Assembly (NCBI RefSeq): GCF_001424905.1
Contig: NZ_LMCU01000001.1
Coordinates: 1,171,480 to 1,235,479, forward strand
Length of the DNA stretch: 64,000 nucleotides
Direction: 5' to 3'
Source of the DNA: Leifsonia sp. Root112D2
GTDB lineage: Bacteria > Actinomycetota > Actinomycetes > Actinomycetales > Microbacteriaceae
The translations under genes and the position numbers were made by a program. How positions within the stretch are numbered: the first letter of the stretch is position 1; every line of letters starts with the position of its first letter. A model generated the notes under the pieces. The model worked only from the letters and a program-made list of their open reading frames with translations. It had not been told where the DNA came from and searched no databases. Shown piece after piece: positions 15,919-23,023 of this stretch.

Positions 15919-16118
15919 TTGGAGAGAGCGTCGAGCAGCTCAGCGTCCTCCTGCATGATGCGCTCGAAGATCGCCCTGGTGCGGGTGCTCTTGTCGGCCT
16001 TGGCGGCACGCTCTTCGATGGCGATCTTCACAATCTCCGTCTTCGTGCGGCGCTCCTGTGCAGCCAGAGCATCCAGCAGTTCCTCGTGCTCGGTATCGAG
16101 TCGCAAATTCATAGCCAT
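15915..16118 (-). CDS. Antitoxin of the Doc-like toxin (ribbon-helix-helix type)
   Basis: This 67-residue protein has an N-terminal strand MNLRLDTEHEELLDALAAQE and a second helix RRTKTEIVKIAIEERAA, a ribbon-helix-helix (CopG/Arc-like) DNA-binding pattern rather than the Phd fold of phage P1. The C-terminal tail (RAIFERIMQEDAELLDAL) should occupy the toxin. AAGGAGA precedes the start. A palindrome upstream at 16153 is the likely operator. Confidence 0.8.
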   Translation of the reverse strand: MAMNLRLDTEHEELLDALAAQERRTKTEIVKIAIEERAAKADKSTRTRAIFERIMQEDAELLDALSK

Positions 16119-16152
16119 GAGCCGTCTCCTTCCGGTGGTGTGTTATGAATGT

Positions 16153-16172
16153 ACCACAAGGTACCTCGTGGT
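16153..16172. promoter_or_regulatory. Operator palindrome upstream of the doc-antitoxin pair
   Basis: ACCACAAGGT followed by ACCTCGTGGT is a 20-base palindrome with one mismatched pair, centred on GGTACC, 34 bases before the antitoxin start. Autoregulatory binding by the ribbon-helix-helix antitoxin is inferred. Confidence 0.6.
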
Positions 16173-16210
16173 GTCTGGAAGGCCTGAAAAGGGCCTCTTT
16201 GAAGACCCGT

Positions 16211-16230
16211 CTGGCACGCAACTGGCACGA
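16211..16230. repeat. Tandem 10-base repeat near the tRNA-Gly 3' side
   Basis: CTGGCACGCA is followed directly by ACTGGCACGA, a doubled ACTGGCACG-type word. Such words occur beside integrase genes at tRNA sites in other actinobacteria (from memory), but no integrase is present here. It may be debris from an excised element. Confidence 0.3.
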
Positions 16231-16250
16231 ATGGCCTGTCTACGTGAAGA

Positions 16251-16295
16251 AGTCCCGGTCCGAATCTCCTTCAAAAAGAGGCTTTGACCGGGACT
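16251..16295. terminator. Stem-loop downstream of tRNA-Gly
   Basis: AGTCCCGGTC (16251-16260) pairs perfectly with GACCGGGACT (16286-16295) around a 25-base loop that contains a smaller CCTT/AAGAGG pairing and a run of A (T on the transcribed minus strand). It lies just after the tRNA gene in its direction of transcription and is a plausible terminator. Confidence 0.45.
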
Positions 16296-16302
16296 CTTCT
16301 AT

Positions 16303-16376
16303 TGGAGCGGATGACGGGAATCGAACCCGCGCTATCAGCTTGGGAAGCTGAAGTTCTGCCATTGAACTACATCCGC
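16303..16376 (-). tRNA. tRNA-Gly (anticodon CCC)
   Basis: The minus strand folds into a full cloverleaf. The acceptor GCGGATG pairs with CATCCGC; the D arm is GTTC/GAAC; the anticodon stem TCAGC/GCTGA holds loop TTCCCAA (anticodon CCC); the T arm is GCGGG-TTCGATT-CCCGT. The discriminator is T and CCA is encoded at 16303-16305. It decodes GGG. The flanking toxin-antitoxin pair and gene remnant suggest the locus has received insertions, but no duplicated tRNA end was seen. Confidence 0.96.
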
Positions 16377-16422
16377 GTGCCGGCGTAAGGCGCCGGGCAG
16401 CATCCATACTATCGATGACCGC

Positions 16423-16496
16423 CATCGAGAGTGCCATTTGGTGCCGAGAGCGGCCCGTCGGTCGGCTGAGTTCGGCACGAAGTGACACTCTCGATG
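16423..16496. repeat. Long imperfect intergenic palindrome A
   Basis: Two 25-base arms (16423-16447 and 16472-16496) pair at 22 of 25 positions around a 24-base centre. The outer part (CATCGAGAGTG against CACTCTCGATG) is perfect. It lies between the tRNA-Gly gene and the 3' end of the TMEM175-like gene. Other long palindromes of unrelated sequence occur at 19684, 40590, 46301 and 49596. Confidence 0.75.
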
Positions 16497-16515
16497 CCAG
16501 TTGCCGACGGCGCAG

Positions 16516-17139
16516 TCAGCGAGGAGCGGCAGAGTTCCTGGCGCGGCGATCATAGATCGCTTGCAGTGGGGAGCCGAGCAGCAGGAGCAGCAGCGCAAAG
16601 AAGTTGATCACCGGCACTAGCGTGCCCACAAGAAGGGCGACCAGAAAGCACGTCGTCGTCACGATATTCGCAAAGACCTTGCGATCGTCGATCGGGTTGC
16701 TTTCAAGCTCAAGCAGCGGATGTCGGCGAACGAGCAAAACGATCACGGTCACCGTGAGGCTGCTGGCCGCCATGGTGCCAATGTAGAGGGCGATGGTGGC
16801 CGGCACGGCGTCGAACTGGGAGATCATCGCTGTCGGAAGCGGCAGGAACACGATGGTGAAGGCCCACGTGAGGCTCAGCAGCAAGAGTGGGCGGTTGTAC
16901 GCCGCGATGTGCTCGAAGGTCGAGTGGTGCGCGACCCAGAGTCGGGCGATCACGACGAAGCTGAGCGCAAATGCGGCCAGCTCGAAAACGTTGTCCGCGA
17001 GAAACTGCGTCGGGCTGAGGCCGGATTTCGCGGCCTCCGTCACGGAATCGACGAGCGGCAGGATGAGCAGAGTGATGGCGATGGCGGTCACGGCATCAGT
17101 GAAGAACACCAGTCTGTCCAGGCCGCGCGTCGTTGGCAT
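16516..17139 (-). CDS. TMEM175/DUF1211-like potassium channel
   Basis: This 207-residue membrane protein begins RLVFFTDAVTAIAITLLILPL, the signature of the TMEM175 family. In this family the first helix carries the FSDAV-type filter motif (here FTDAV), and bacterial members form tetrameric K+ channels. Five to six membrane segments are visible, and there are charged loops (RLWVAHHSTFEHI, VRRHPLLELESNP). The gene stands alone. The replacement of S by T in the FSD motif is a mild deviation. Channel function is inferred from family only. Confidence 0.83.
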   Translation of the reverse strand: MPTTRGLDRLVFFTDAVTAIAITLLILPLVDSVTEAAKSGLSPTQFLADNVFELAAFALSFVVIARLWVAHHSTFEHIAAYNRPLLLLSLTWAFTIVFLPLPTAMISQFDAVPATIALYIGTMAASSLTVTVIVLLVRRHPLLELESNPIDDRKVFANIVTTTCFLVALLVGTLVPVINFFALLLLLLGSPLQAIYDRRARNSAAPR

Positions 17140-17273
17140 GCATTCAGGCTATGGCGAGCGGTTCGCCCGCGTAACCACGCACCGTGAATTGGGGGTAGAG
17201 ATGGCGGTATCCGATGCGAATCGGCGCTGACCTGGCCCGCCTGAACACATAAGGTATTCCGAGGGGAGCGTGG

Positions 17274-17900
17274 ATGGACGGCACGGGAATGCAACGGGGT
17301 GACGGCTCTCGCTTCTTCCAGCCCCGACGCAGGCTGTTGTCTGCGGCGTGGATCGTGTGGTTGGCCTTCACCACTCCGCTCTTCTTCGCCGTGTATTTGG
17401 TGACGATCCCGCCCGGGCGCTGGGTGCCCTTTGCCATCGCCCATCTCGCGCTTCTCGCCGCGTTCGCGCTCGGGTCGGCGCGGTTGCGGGGCGCCGGTGT
17501 GCTGTTGAGCGCCGACGGCATCCGCGAGCGTGAGTACTTCAGTCGCATGACGTTCACCCCCGCCGAGAACATCCGCGCGGTTTTGATAGTCAAGGTGCGC
17601 GATTCGTACACCGATGAGATCTCCCAGCAGGTCTTCGTGACGGATGCCGCGGGCCGCACCCTGCTTCGCCTGCGCAGCCCGCTCTGGCATCCCGAGGATC
17701 TCACCGCGATGATCGACTTCTACGACGTGCCGGTGCGCGTGGAAGAAGCCGAGATGACGTGGCCGCAACTGCGGCTCGAATATGGCGGCAACCTGCAGGC
17801 CTGGGAGCGTCACCCCGCGCTGACCGCCGCGTTCGGCATCCTCGTGTGCACCGTGCTGATGGTCGGCGCGGTGGTGGCGGTCAGGTTCGCCATCGGCTGA
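17274..17900 (+). CDS. PH domain-like membrane protein of unknown function
   Basis: This 208-residue protein has two adjacent membrane segments (about 22-42 and 51-70), a soluble beta-rich middle (LLSADGIREREYFSRMTFTPAENIRAVLI...HPEDLTAMIDFYDVPV) resembling the bacterial PH-like domain, and a final membrane segment (about 182-205). A small GC hairpin (17908-17922) follows its stop. Its role is unknown. It shares orientation with the downstream dcd gene but is separated by about 70 bases. Confidence 0.65.
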   Translation: MDGTGMQRGDGSRFFQPRRRLLSAAWIVWLAFTTPLFFAVYLVTIPPGRWVPFAIAHLALLAAFALGSARLRGAGVLLSADGIREREYFSRMTFTPAENIRAVLIVKVRDSYTDEISQQVFVTDAAGRTLLRLRSPLWHPEDLTAMIDFYDVPVRVEEAEMTWPQLRLEYGGNLQAWERHPALTAAFGILVCTVLMVGAVVAVRFAIG

Positions 17901-17973
17901 GGTCGGCGCACGGCGGCCGTGCCGCTGGAGCAAGCGCAACCGACGCCAGTAGCACGCCCAGTAGGCTAGAAAC

Positions 17974-18579
17974 GTGCTGCTTTCTGATAAAGACATCAAG
18001 GCCGAGCTGGGCACCGGGCGCATCGCGCTCGAGCCGTACCAGCCCGAGATGATCCAGCCGTCGAGCATCGACGTTCGCCTGGATCGTTTCTTTCGTCTGT
18101 TTGACAATCACAAGTATCCGTTCATCGATCCCGCCGAGGATCAGCCCGATCTGACCCACCTGGTGGAGGTGGATGGCGAGCAGCCGTTCATTCTGCACCC
18201 CGGCGAGTTCGCGCTCGGCTCCACCTACGAGCAGGTCACGTTGCCCGACGACGTGGCGGCGCGCCTCGAGGGCAAAAGTTCGCTGGGCCGCCTCGGCCTG
18301 CTCACGCACTCCACCGCCGGCTTCATCGACCCCGGCTTCACCGGCCACGTCACCCTCGAGCTCAGCAACGTCGCCACCCTGCCCATCAAGCTGTGGCCGG
18401 GCATGAAGATCGGCCAGATGTGCTTCTTCCGGCTCTCCTCGCCAGCCGAGCACCCGTATGGCTCGGGCGAATACAGCTCGCGCTATCAGGGCCAGCGCGG
18501 GCCGACCGCCTCGCGATCGTTCCTCAATTTTCACCGCACGGATGTCTCATCCACCGATGCGGGCAGCCTCGGCAACTGA
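17974..18579 (+). CDS. dcd: dCTP deaminase (actinobacterial, probably bifunctional dUMP-forming)
   Basis: This 201-residue trimeric enzyme of pyrimidine nucleotide metabolism converts dCTP to dUTP and, in actinobacterial relatives, on to dUMP for thymidylate synthesis. Family motifs are clear: LLSDKDIKAEL at the start, GKSSLGRLGL with the substrate-binding SSxGR (about 101-109), the catalytic glutamate in HVTLELSN (about 128), and SRYQGQRGPTASR near the C terminus. The start is GTG at 17974. Length and motifs are normal for the family. Confidence 0.95.
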   Translation: MLLSDKDIKAELGTGRIALEPYQPEMIQPSSIDVRLDRFFRLFDNHKYPFIDPAEDQPDLTHLVEVDGEQPFILHPGEFALGSTYEQVTLPDDVAARLEGKSSLGRLGLLTHSTAGFIDPGFTGHVTLELSNVATLPIKLWPGMKIGQMCFFRLSSPAEHPYGSGEYSSRYQGQRGPTASRSFLNFHRTDVSSTDAGSLGN

Positions 18580-18619
18580 GCGGCACCGGCTGACGCCACC
18601 ACGAGAGACGGGAGCAGAC

Positions 18620-19147
18620 ATGAATGAGGAATCAGAGTTTGCGCGCGCGCTCGTCTCGCCGGGACCGACGCAACGCTACGCCGAGCGGATGCGTCGCTTC
18701 GGTCGCCTGGTCGGCAGCTGGTCGGTCACCAGTCGGCTTCTCGACGAGCACAGTGGCGAGTGGGGTGAATCGGCGCGCATCTGGACGTTCGGCTATATTC
18801 TCGACGGTCGTGGCGTGCAAGACGTGCTCTCGGCACAGGTGGCTGGGGATCCCGCGTCTCTTGAGACGCAGGGAACCACCGTGCGTATCTACGACCCCAC
18901 CCTCGGCGTGTGGCGCGTCAGCTGGTTCGGGGTGACCGACGGCGAGTATTGCTCGCTCATGGCGACCGGCCACGGCGGCGGCATTCGGCAGGACGGCACG
19001 CAGACCGACGGCAGGCCGATTCGCTGGAACTTCAGCGACATCACCGACGACTCCTTCAGCTGGGACGGCTGGGTCTCGAACGACGACGGCGCCACCTGGT
19101 GGCTGCAGCAGCACATGGACGCGGTGCGCCTGAATCAGTCGGCGTAG
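18620..19147 (+). CDS. Conserved hypothetical protein, beta-rich (DUF1579-like)
   Basis: This 175-residue soluble protein has a beta-barrel-like pattern with many aromatic strand motifs (LVGSWSVTSRLLDEHSGEW, WRVSWFGVTDGEY, DDSFSWDGWVSNDDG, WWLQQHMD). It resembles proteins that carry a lipocalin/DUF1579-like fold, but no catalytic motif is recognisable. The ATG at 18620 has GGGAG 5 bases upstream. Its 3' end overlaps the convergent idi gene by 13 bases. The function is unknown. Confidence 0.65.
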   Translation: MNEESEFARALVSPGPTQRYAERMRRFGRLVGSWSVTSRLLDEHSGEWGESARIWTFGYILDGRGVQDVLSAQVAGDPASLETQGTTVRIYDPTLGVWRVSWFGVTDGEYCSLMATGHGGGIRQDGTQTDGRPIRWNFSDITDDSFSWDGWVSNDDGATWWLQQHMDAVRLNQSA

Positions 19148-19659
19148 AGCAGCGGCAGCTGCAGCGTGATCCACGGGCTGAACGCCCACGGCGCCGCGTC
19201 CACCGCAGCCAGCAGCGCGGTCGGCTGCACCCACTGCCACTCGGCCACCTCGGTGGCGGCGGGGGTCACGGCATCCGTCGTCGTCGCGGTGAATACGGGG
19301 CACACCTCGTTCTCCACCACGCCGGATGCGTCCACCGCGCGGTAACGGAAGCTCGGCAACACGAGCTGCAGATTCGACAGCGTGATGCCGAGCTCGTGCT
19401 GCGCCCGCCGGGTCACGGCATCCGTCATCGCCTCGCCGGGAGCCGGATGCCCGCAGAAGGAGTTCGTCCACACTCCCGGCCAGGTGCGTTTGCCGAGCGC
19501 CCGCCGGGTGACGAGAATGCGGCCCTCGCCGTCGTACACATGGCACGAGAACGCGAGGTGCAGCGGGGTGTCGACGCCGTGAACGCTCGCCTTGTCGGCC
19601 TCGCCGATGGCCGCGCCGCTCTCGTCGAGCAGCACGACCCGTTCGCCAGCATCCGTCAT
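19135..19659 (-). CDS. idi: Isopentenyl-diphosphate delta-isomerase, type 1
   Basis: This 174-residue Nudix-fold enzyme interconverts isopentenyl and dimethylallyl diphosphate. The catalytic cysteine C69 is in TNSFCGHPAPGE, and the catalytic glutamate lies at about E118 in GVVENEVCPVF. The metal-binding histidines (HGVDTPLHLAFSCHVY) are present. The ATG at 19659 gives the usual N terminus. It supports isoprenoid or carotenoid synthesis; no other isoprenoid gene is adjacent. The upstream palindrome at 19684 separates it from the SDR operon. Confidence 0.95.
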   Translation of the reverse strand: MTDAGERVVLLDESGAAIGEADKASVHGVDTPLHLAFSCHVYDGEGRILVTRRALGKRTWPGVWTNSFCGHPAPGEAMTDAVTRRAQHELGITLSNLQLVLPSFRYRAVDASGVVENEVCPVFTATTTDAVTPAATEVAEWQWVQPTALLAAVDAAPWAFSPWITLQLPLLYAD

Positions 19660-19683
19660 GCTCCCATTCTCGCTGAGCACGCG

Positions 19684-19738
19684 CCGAGTTCGGAATTTGT
19701 GTGATTTCGTCCCGCACCCGCAGAAATTCCGAACTCGG
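19684..19738. repeat. Long intergenic palindrome B
   Basis: CCGAGTTCGGAATTT (19684-19698) and AAATTCCGAACTCGG (19724-19738) form a perfect 15-base stem around a 25-base centre. It lies between the 3' end of the SDR gene and the 5' end of idi, both on the minus strand. It could terminate the SDR transcript, but no T run follows. Confidence 0.75.
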
Positions 19739-19780
19739 GAGGATGGAGCTGCGGGAGCCGGGGCAACGAGTGGGGCAGGC

Positions 19781-20545
19781 TCAGCGGCCCAGCCAGCCTC
19801 CGTCGACCGGCAGGGTGATGCCCGAGACGTAGTCGGCCGCCGGGCTGGCCAGAAACACCGTTGCGCCGCCGAGATCGGATGCCTGACCCCAGCGGCCGGC
19901 CGGGATGCGCTCCAGGAGCGCCCGCGAACGATCCGGGTCGTCCTGCAGCGCCTGCGTGTTGTCGGTGGCGATATACCCGGGCGCGATGGCGTTCACCGTC
20001 ACGCCGCGAGAGGTCCACTCGTTGGCGAGCGCCTTGGTGAGACCGGCGATACCCGACTTGGCCGCCGTGTAACCGGGCACGTTGATACCGCCCTGGAACG
20101 AGAGCAGCGACGCCGTGAAGATGATCTTGCCGCGCCCTCGTTCAAGCATGCCGCGCGCGACCCGTTGCGTGAGAGCGAACTGGCTGGACAGGTTGATCTC
20201 GAGCACCCGATCGAACAGCTCCAGCGGATGCTCCGCGGCCGGAGCGCGTTCGATGGTGCCCGCGTTGTTGACCAGTATGTCGATGGGCCGGTCCAGCGCA
20301 TCCAGTTCGTCAGCGAAGGCGAGAACCGCGGCGCGGTCGGCGTAGTCGACGGCAAAGCCGGTGAAGCTGGGGCCGAGCTCGGTGACGCGCTTCTCGATGG
20401 CGCTGCCGTGTGGCTCGAGCGTCGCGCTCACGCCGATGATGTCGGCCCCGGCCGCGGCCAGCGCCTCTGCCATCGCGAATCCGATGCCGCGCTTGGCTCC
20501 GCTGACGACGGCGAGGGTGCCGGTGAGATCGAACGGGCTGCTCAT
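19781..20545 (-). CDS. Short-chain dehydrogenase, KduD/gluconate 5-dehydrogenase-like
   Basis: This 254-residue NAD(P)-dependent oxidoreductase has the Rossmann glycine motif SGAKRGIGFA (15-24), NNAG near 91, a catalytic serine in TASLLS, and YxxxK in GYTAAKSG (about 155). The C-terminal SPAADYVSGITLPVDGGW is typical. The closest recognisable group is 2-keto-3-deoxy-gluconate or gluconate dehydrogenases. It overlaps the preceding zinc dehydrogenase by four bases (ATGA), so both act in one pathway on a sugar or sugar acid (inference). Confidence 0.86.
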   Translation of the reverse strand: MSSPFDLTGTLAVVSGAKRGIGFAMAEALAAAGADIIGVSATLEPHGSAIEKRVTELGPSFTGFAVDYADRAAVLAFADELDALDRPIDILVNNAGTIERAPAAEHPLELFDRVLEINLSSQFALTQRVARGMLERGRGKIIFTASLLSFQGGINVPGYTAAKSGIAGLTKALANEWTSRGVTVNAIAPGYIATDNTQALQDDPDRSRALLERIPAGRWGQASDLGGATVFLASPAADYVSGITLPVDGGWLGR

Positions 20546-21570
20546 GCCTGGGCTCCCGCCTGGCAGTCGATGAGGATCTTCATGGCCTGACCGGCCTCGA
20601 GCGCGGCGAAGGCATCCGCCGTGGCCGAAATCGGCTCGATGCGGGTGATGAGCAGATCGGCGGGAATGACCCCGGCGTCGAGCAGTTCGACGGCCTTCTC
20701 GAAGTCGGGCCGTTCGTAGACCCGCGCGCCGATGATGGTGAGTTCGCGCCAGAACAGGCGCTGCAGGTTGATGGGTCGGGGCTGCGGATGAATCGCCACG
20801 ACAACCAGGCGCCCTCGCACCTTGGCCAGATCAGTGGCCCCCAGAACAGCGGATGCCGCTCCCGAGACCTCGAACACCACGTCGGCCCCCGCGCCGCCGG
20901 TCCACTGCGTGACCCACTCGACCTGATCGGTCGCGGTGGGGTCGAGCACCTGGAAACCGAGGTCGGCGACCGCCTGCCGCCGGGTGGGGTCGAGCTCGAT
21001 CACCACGACCTCGCCGCCGAACTCGCGCGCGGTGGTGGCGATCAGCACGCCGATGGGTCCGCCGCCGATGACCACGGCCTTCTCGCCGGGCACCAGCCCC
21101 GAGCGGCGCACATCGTGCACCGAGACGGCAACGGGCTCCACGAGCGCGGCGTGGTCGAGGCGCAGCGTCTCCGGCAGAGCGACGAGAACGGAGGCGGAGA
21201 CATTCCAGCTGCCCTGCAGCGCGCCGGGGGAGTCGATGCCGATGAAGTTGAGGTTCTGGCAGATGTGCTGATTGCCCGCGAGACAGGCCGGGCAGGTGCC
21301 GTCCCAGTCCAGCGGCATCACGGTGACCGGGTCACCGATCGACCAGCCGGTCACGCCCTCGCCGAGCGCTGCGATGCGGCCGGACATCTCGTGACCGATG
21401 ATCGCGGGCTGGGTGACGCGGGCATCCATGGAGCCGTGAAAGACGTGCAGGTCGGTGCCGCAGATGCCGGTGTACGCCACCTCGATCTGCACCTGCCCGG
21501 CTGCGGGCGGCACGGGGCTCGCTTCGCGGATATCAATGGTGCGGTCTCCGACATAGTTCGCGGTCAGCAC
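20542..21570 (-). CDS. Zinc-dependent medium-chain dehydrogenase (sorbitol/threonine dehydrogenase-like)
   Basis: This 342-residue enzyme has catalytic-zinc residues in CGTDLHVFHG and GHEMSG, and the Rossmann motif GGGPIGVL. The GTG at 21570 is chosen because AAAGGAG lies 5 bases upstream. The structural-zinc lobe is atypical: DWDGTCPACLAGNQHIC has three cysteines, with aspartate in place of the first. The gene is divergent from the CoA-transferase operon and coupled to the SDR downstream. It likely oxidises a polyol or sugar-acid substrate of the same locus; the identity is not determined. Confidence 0.87.
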   Translation of the reverse strand: MLTANYVGDRTIDIREASPVPPAAGQVQIEVAYTGICGTDLHVFHGSMDARVTQPAIIGHEMSGRIAALGEGVTGWSIGDPVTVMPLDWDGTCPACLAGNQHICQNLNFIGIDSPGALQGSWNVSASVLVALPETLRLDHAALVEPVAVSVHDVRRSGLVPGEKAVVIGGGPIGVLIATTAREFGGEVVVIELDPTRRQAVADLGFQVLDPTATDQVEWVTQWTGGAGADVVFEVSGAASAVLGATDLAKVRGRLVVVAIHPQPRPINLQRLFWRELTIIGARVYERPDFEKAVELLDAGVIPADLLITRIEPISATADAFAALEAGQAMKILIDCQAGAQA

Positions 21571-21738
21571 GAATACTCCTTTGTTCTCGAGGGTTCGCAC
21601 GAGCCGGTCACATGCTCTACCGACGATGGCGTGCGATGCCAGCATAGCGCGATTCTGCGAATACATCAGATGATTAAGCCGGATGCCACGGTGCGCCTTG
21701 TCGGATGCGTCTCGGCACGAGTACCATGTGATCAAACG

Positions 21739-21748
21739 ATTGCGCAAT
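21739..21748. promoter_or_regulatory. Candidate LacI operator between divergent units
   Basis: ATTGCGCAAT is a perfect 10-base palindrome with a central CG, lying in the 247-base gap between the zinc dehydrogenase and CoA-transferase starts. The LacI regulator encoded at 24653 is the natural candidate to bind it. The flanks are not symmetrical, so support is moderate. I see nothing else clear in this gap. Confidence 0.45.
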
Positions 21749-21817
21749 GATATCCGGGCAATTCCTCAGAGCAGGAACGTCGCAGTCGATTCCTCAGCGC
21801 ACCAGACGGGACGGGCA

Positions 21818-23023
21818 ATGACCGAAGAGTTGATTAGACCTCTCGAGGGCATTCTCGTTCTCGACTTCAGCCAGTTTCTGGCCGGACCCGTCGCTGCCAT
21901 GCGGCTGGCCGACCTCGGTGCGCGGGTCATCAAGATCGAGCGACCGCAGGGCGGCGACATCGGGCGCACCCTGGCCTTCGCCGGGCGCAGTGCCGACGGC
22001 GACACCATCTCGTTCCACGCCATGAACCGCAACAAAGAGGGCATCACCGCCGATCTCAAGAACTCCGCCGACCTCGAACGGGTCGTCAGTCTCGTTGCGC
22101 AGGCCGATGTCATCATCCAGAACTTCCGCCCCGGGGTCATGGAGCGCATCGGCCTCGATTACGAGTCCGTGAAGGCCATCAATCCGCGCATCATCTACGG
22201 CAGCGCCAGCGGTTACGGCGATACGGGGCCGTGGAAGGACAGGCCCGGGCAAGACCTGCTCGCCCAGTCCATCTCGGGCATCCCCTGGCTCAGCGGCTCA
22301 CATGACGACGGCCCGATACCCGTTGGCCTGTCGATAGCCGACCATTTGGCGAGCTGTCACATCGCGCAGGGCGTGACGGCACTGCTGCTGCGGCGCGAGC
22401 GCACAGGTCTGGGCGGGCACGCGCAGACCAGCCTGCTCGAGGCCATGCTCGACCTGCAGTTCGAGCTGCTGAGCACCCACCTCAACGACTCCACCGTCAC
22501 GGTGCAGCGGGGCGGCTCGCACTCGGCTCACGCGTTTCTCTCGGCGCCGTACGGCACATATCCGACCGCCGACGGATACATCGCGCTCGCCATGAACCCC
22601 ATCCCGGTCATCGGCGAGCTCCTCGACCTTCCCGCCCTCGTCGAATTCACCGATCCGGATGTCTGGTGGCAGCGTCAGGAGCAGATCGAGGCGCTGCTTG
22701 CGGCGCGGTTCCTGCTCGAGACCACCGAGCACTGGCTCGGCATTCTCGACGCGGCGGATGTCTGGTGCGCCCCGGTTCTCACCCTGGAAGAGCTCGTCGA
22801 GCACGAGGGATTCCGTGCGATAGGCATGACCCAACAGATTGTGCGCGACGCGCCACACACCGTGAACGGCGACGAGCTCAGCCTGACCACCACGCGCAGC
22901 CCCATTCGCATCGACGGTCACACGCTCACGAGCGTGAGGCCGGCTCCGAAGCTTGGCCAGCACAATGCCACGGTCTTCGCCGAATTCGGCCTCGATGGCG
23001 GTACCGGCGAGGTGCGATCGTGA
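21818..23023 (+). CDS. Class III CoA-transferase (CaiB/BaiF/Frc family)
   Basis: This 401-residue protein is of the family that moves CoA between carboxylic acids through a glutamyl or aspartyl anhydride. The N terminus LEGILVLDFSQFLAGPVAAMRLADLGARVIKIE and GGDIGR, the KEGITADLK motif, and GYGDTGPW with the catalytic aspartate region PGQDLLAQ (about 150) match the family. The ATG at 21818 is the internal start nearest the homologous N terminus. It is translationally coupled to a solute-binding-like protein (GTGA overlap) and a MaoC hydratase, so it probably activates a carboxylic acid for hydration or dehydration. Confidence 0.9.
   Translation: MTEELIRPLEGILVLDFSQFLAGPVAAMRLADLGARVIKIERPQGGDIGRTLAFAGRSADGDTISFHAMNRNKEGITADLKNSADLERVVSLVAQADVIIQNFRPGVMERIGLDYESVKAINPRIIYGSASGYGDTGPWKDRPGQDLLAQSISGIPWLSGSHDDGPIPVGLSIADHLASCHIAQGVTALLLRRERTGLGGHAQTSLLEAMLDLQFELLSTHLNDSTVTVQRGGSHSAHAFLSAPYGTYPTADGYIALAMNPIPVIGELLDLPALVEFTDPDVWWQRQEQIEALLAARFLLETTEHWLGILDAADVWCAPVLTLEELVEHEGFRAIGMTQQIVRDAPHTVNGDELSLTTTRSPIRIDGHTLTSVRPAPKLGQHNATVFAEFGLDGGTGEVRS

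Noticed and set aside
16303..16376. Attachment site for an integrated element at tRNA-Gly.
   Set aside because: I looked for a second copy of the tRNA 3' end in the neighbourhood and found none, and no integrase gene is present.
17908..17922. Terminator after the PH domain-like gene.
   Set aside because: GCACGG-CGG-CCGTGC is only six base pairs with no T run, too weak to call as a separate feature.
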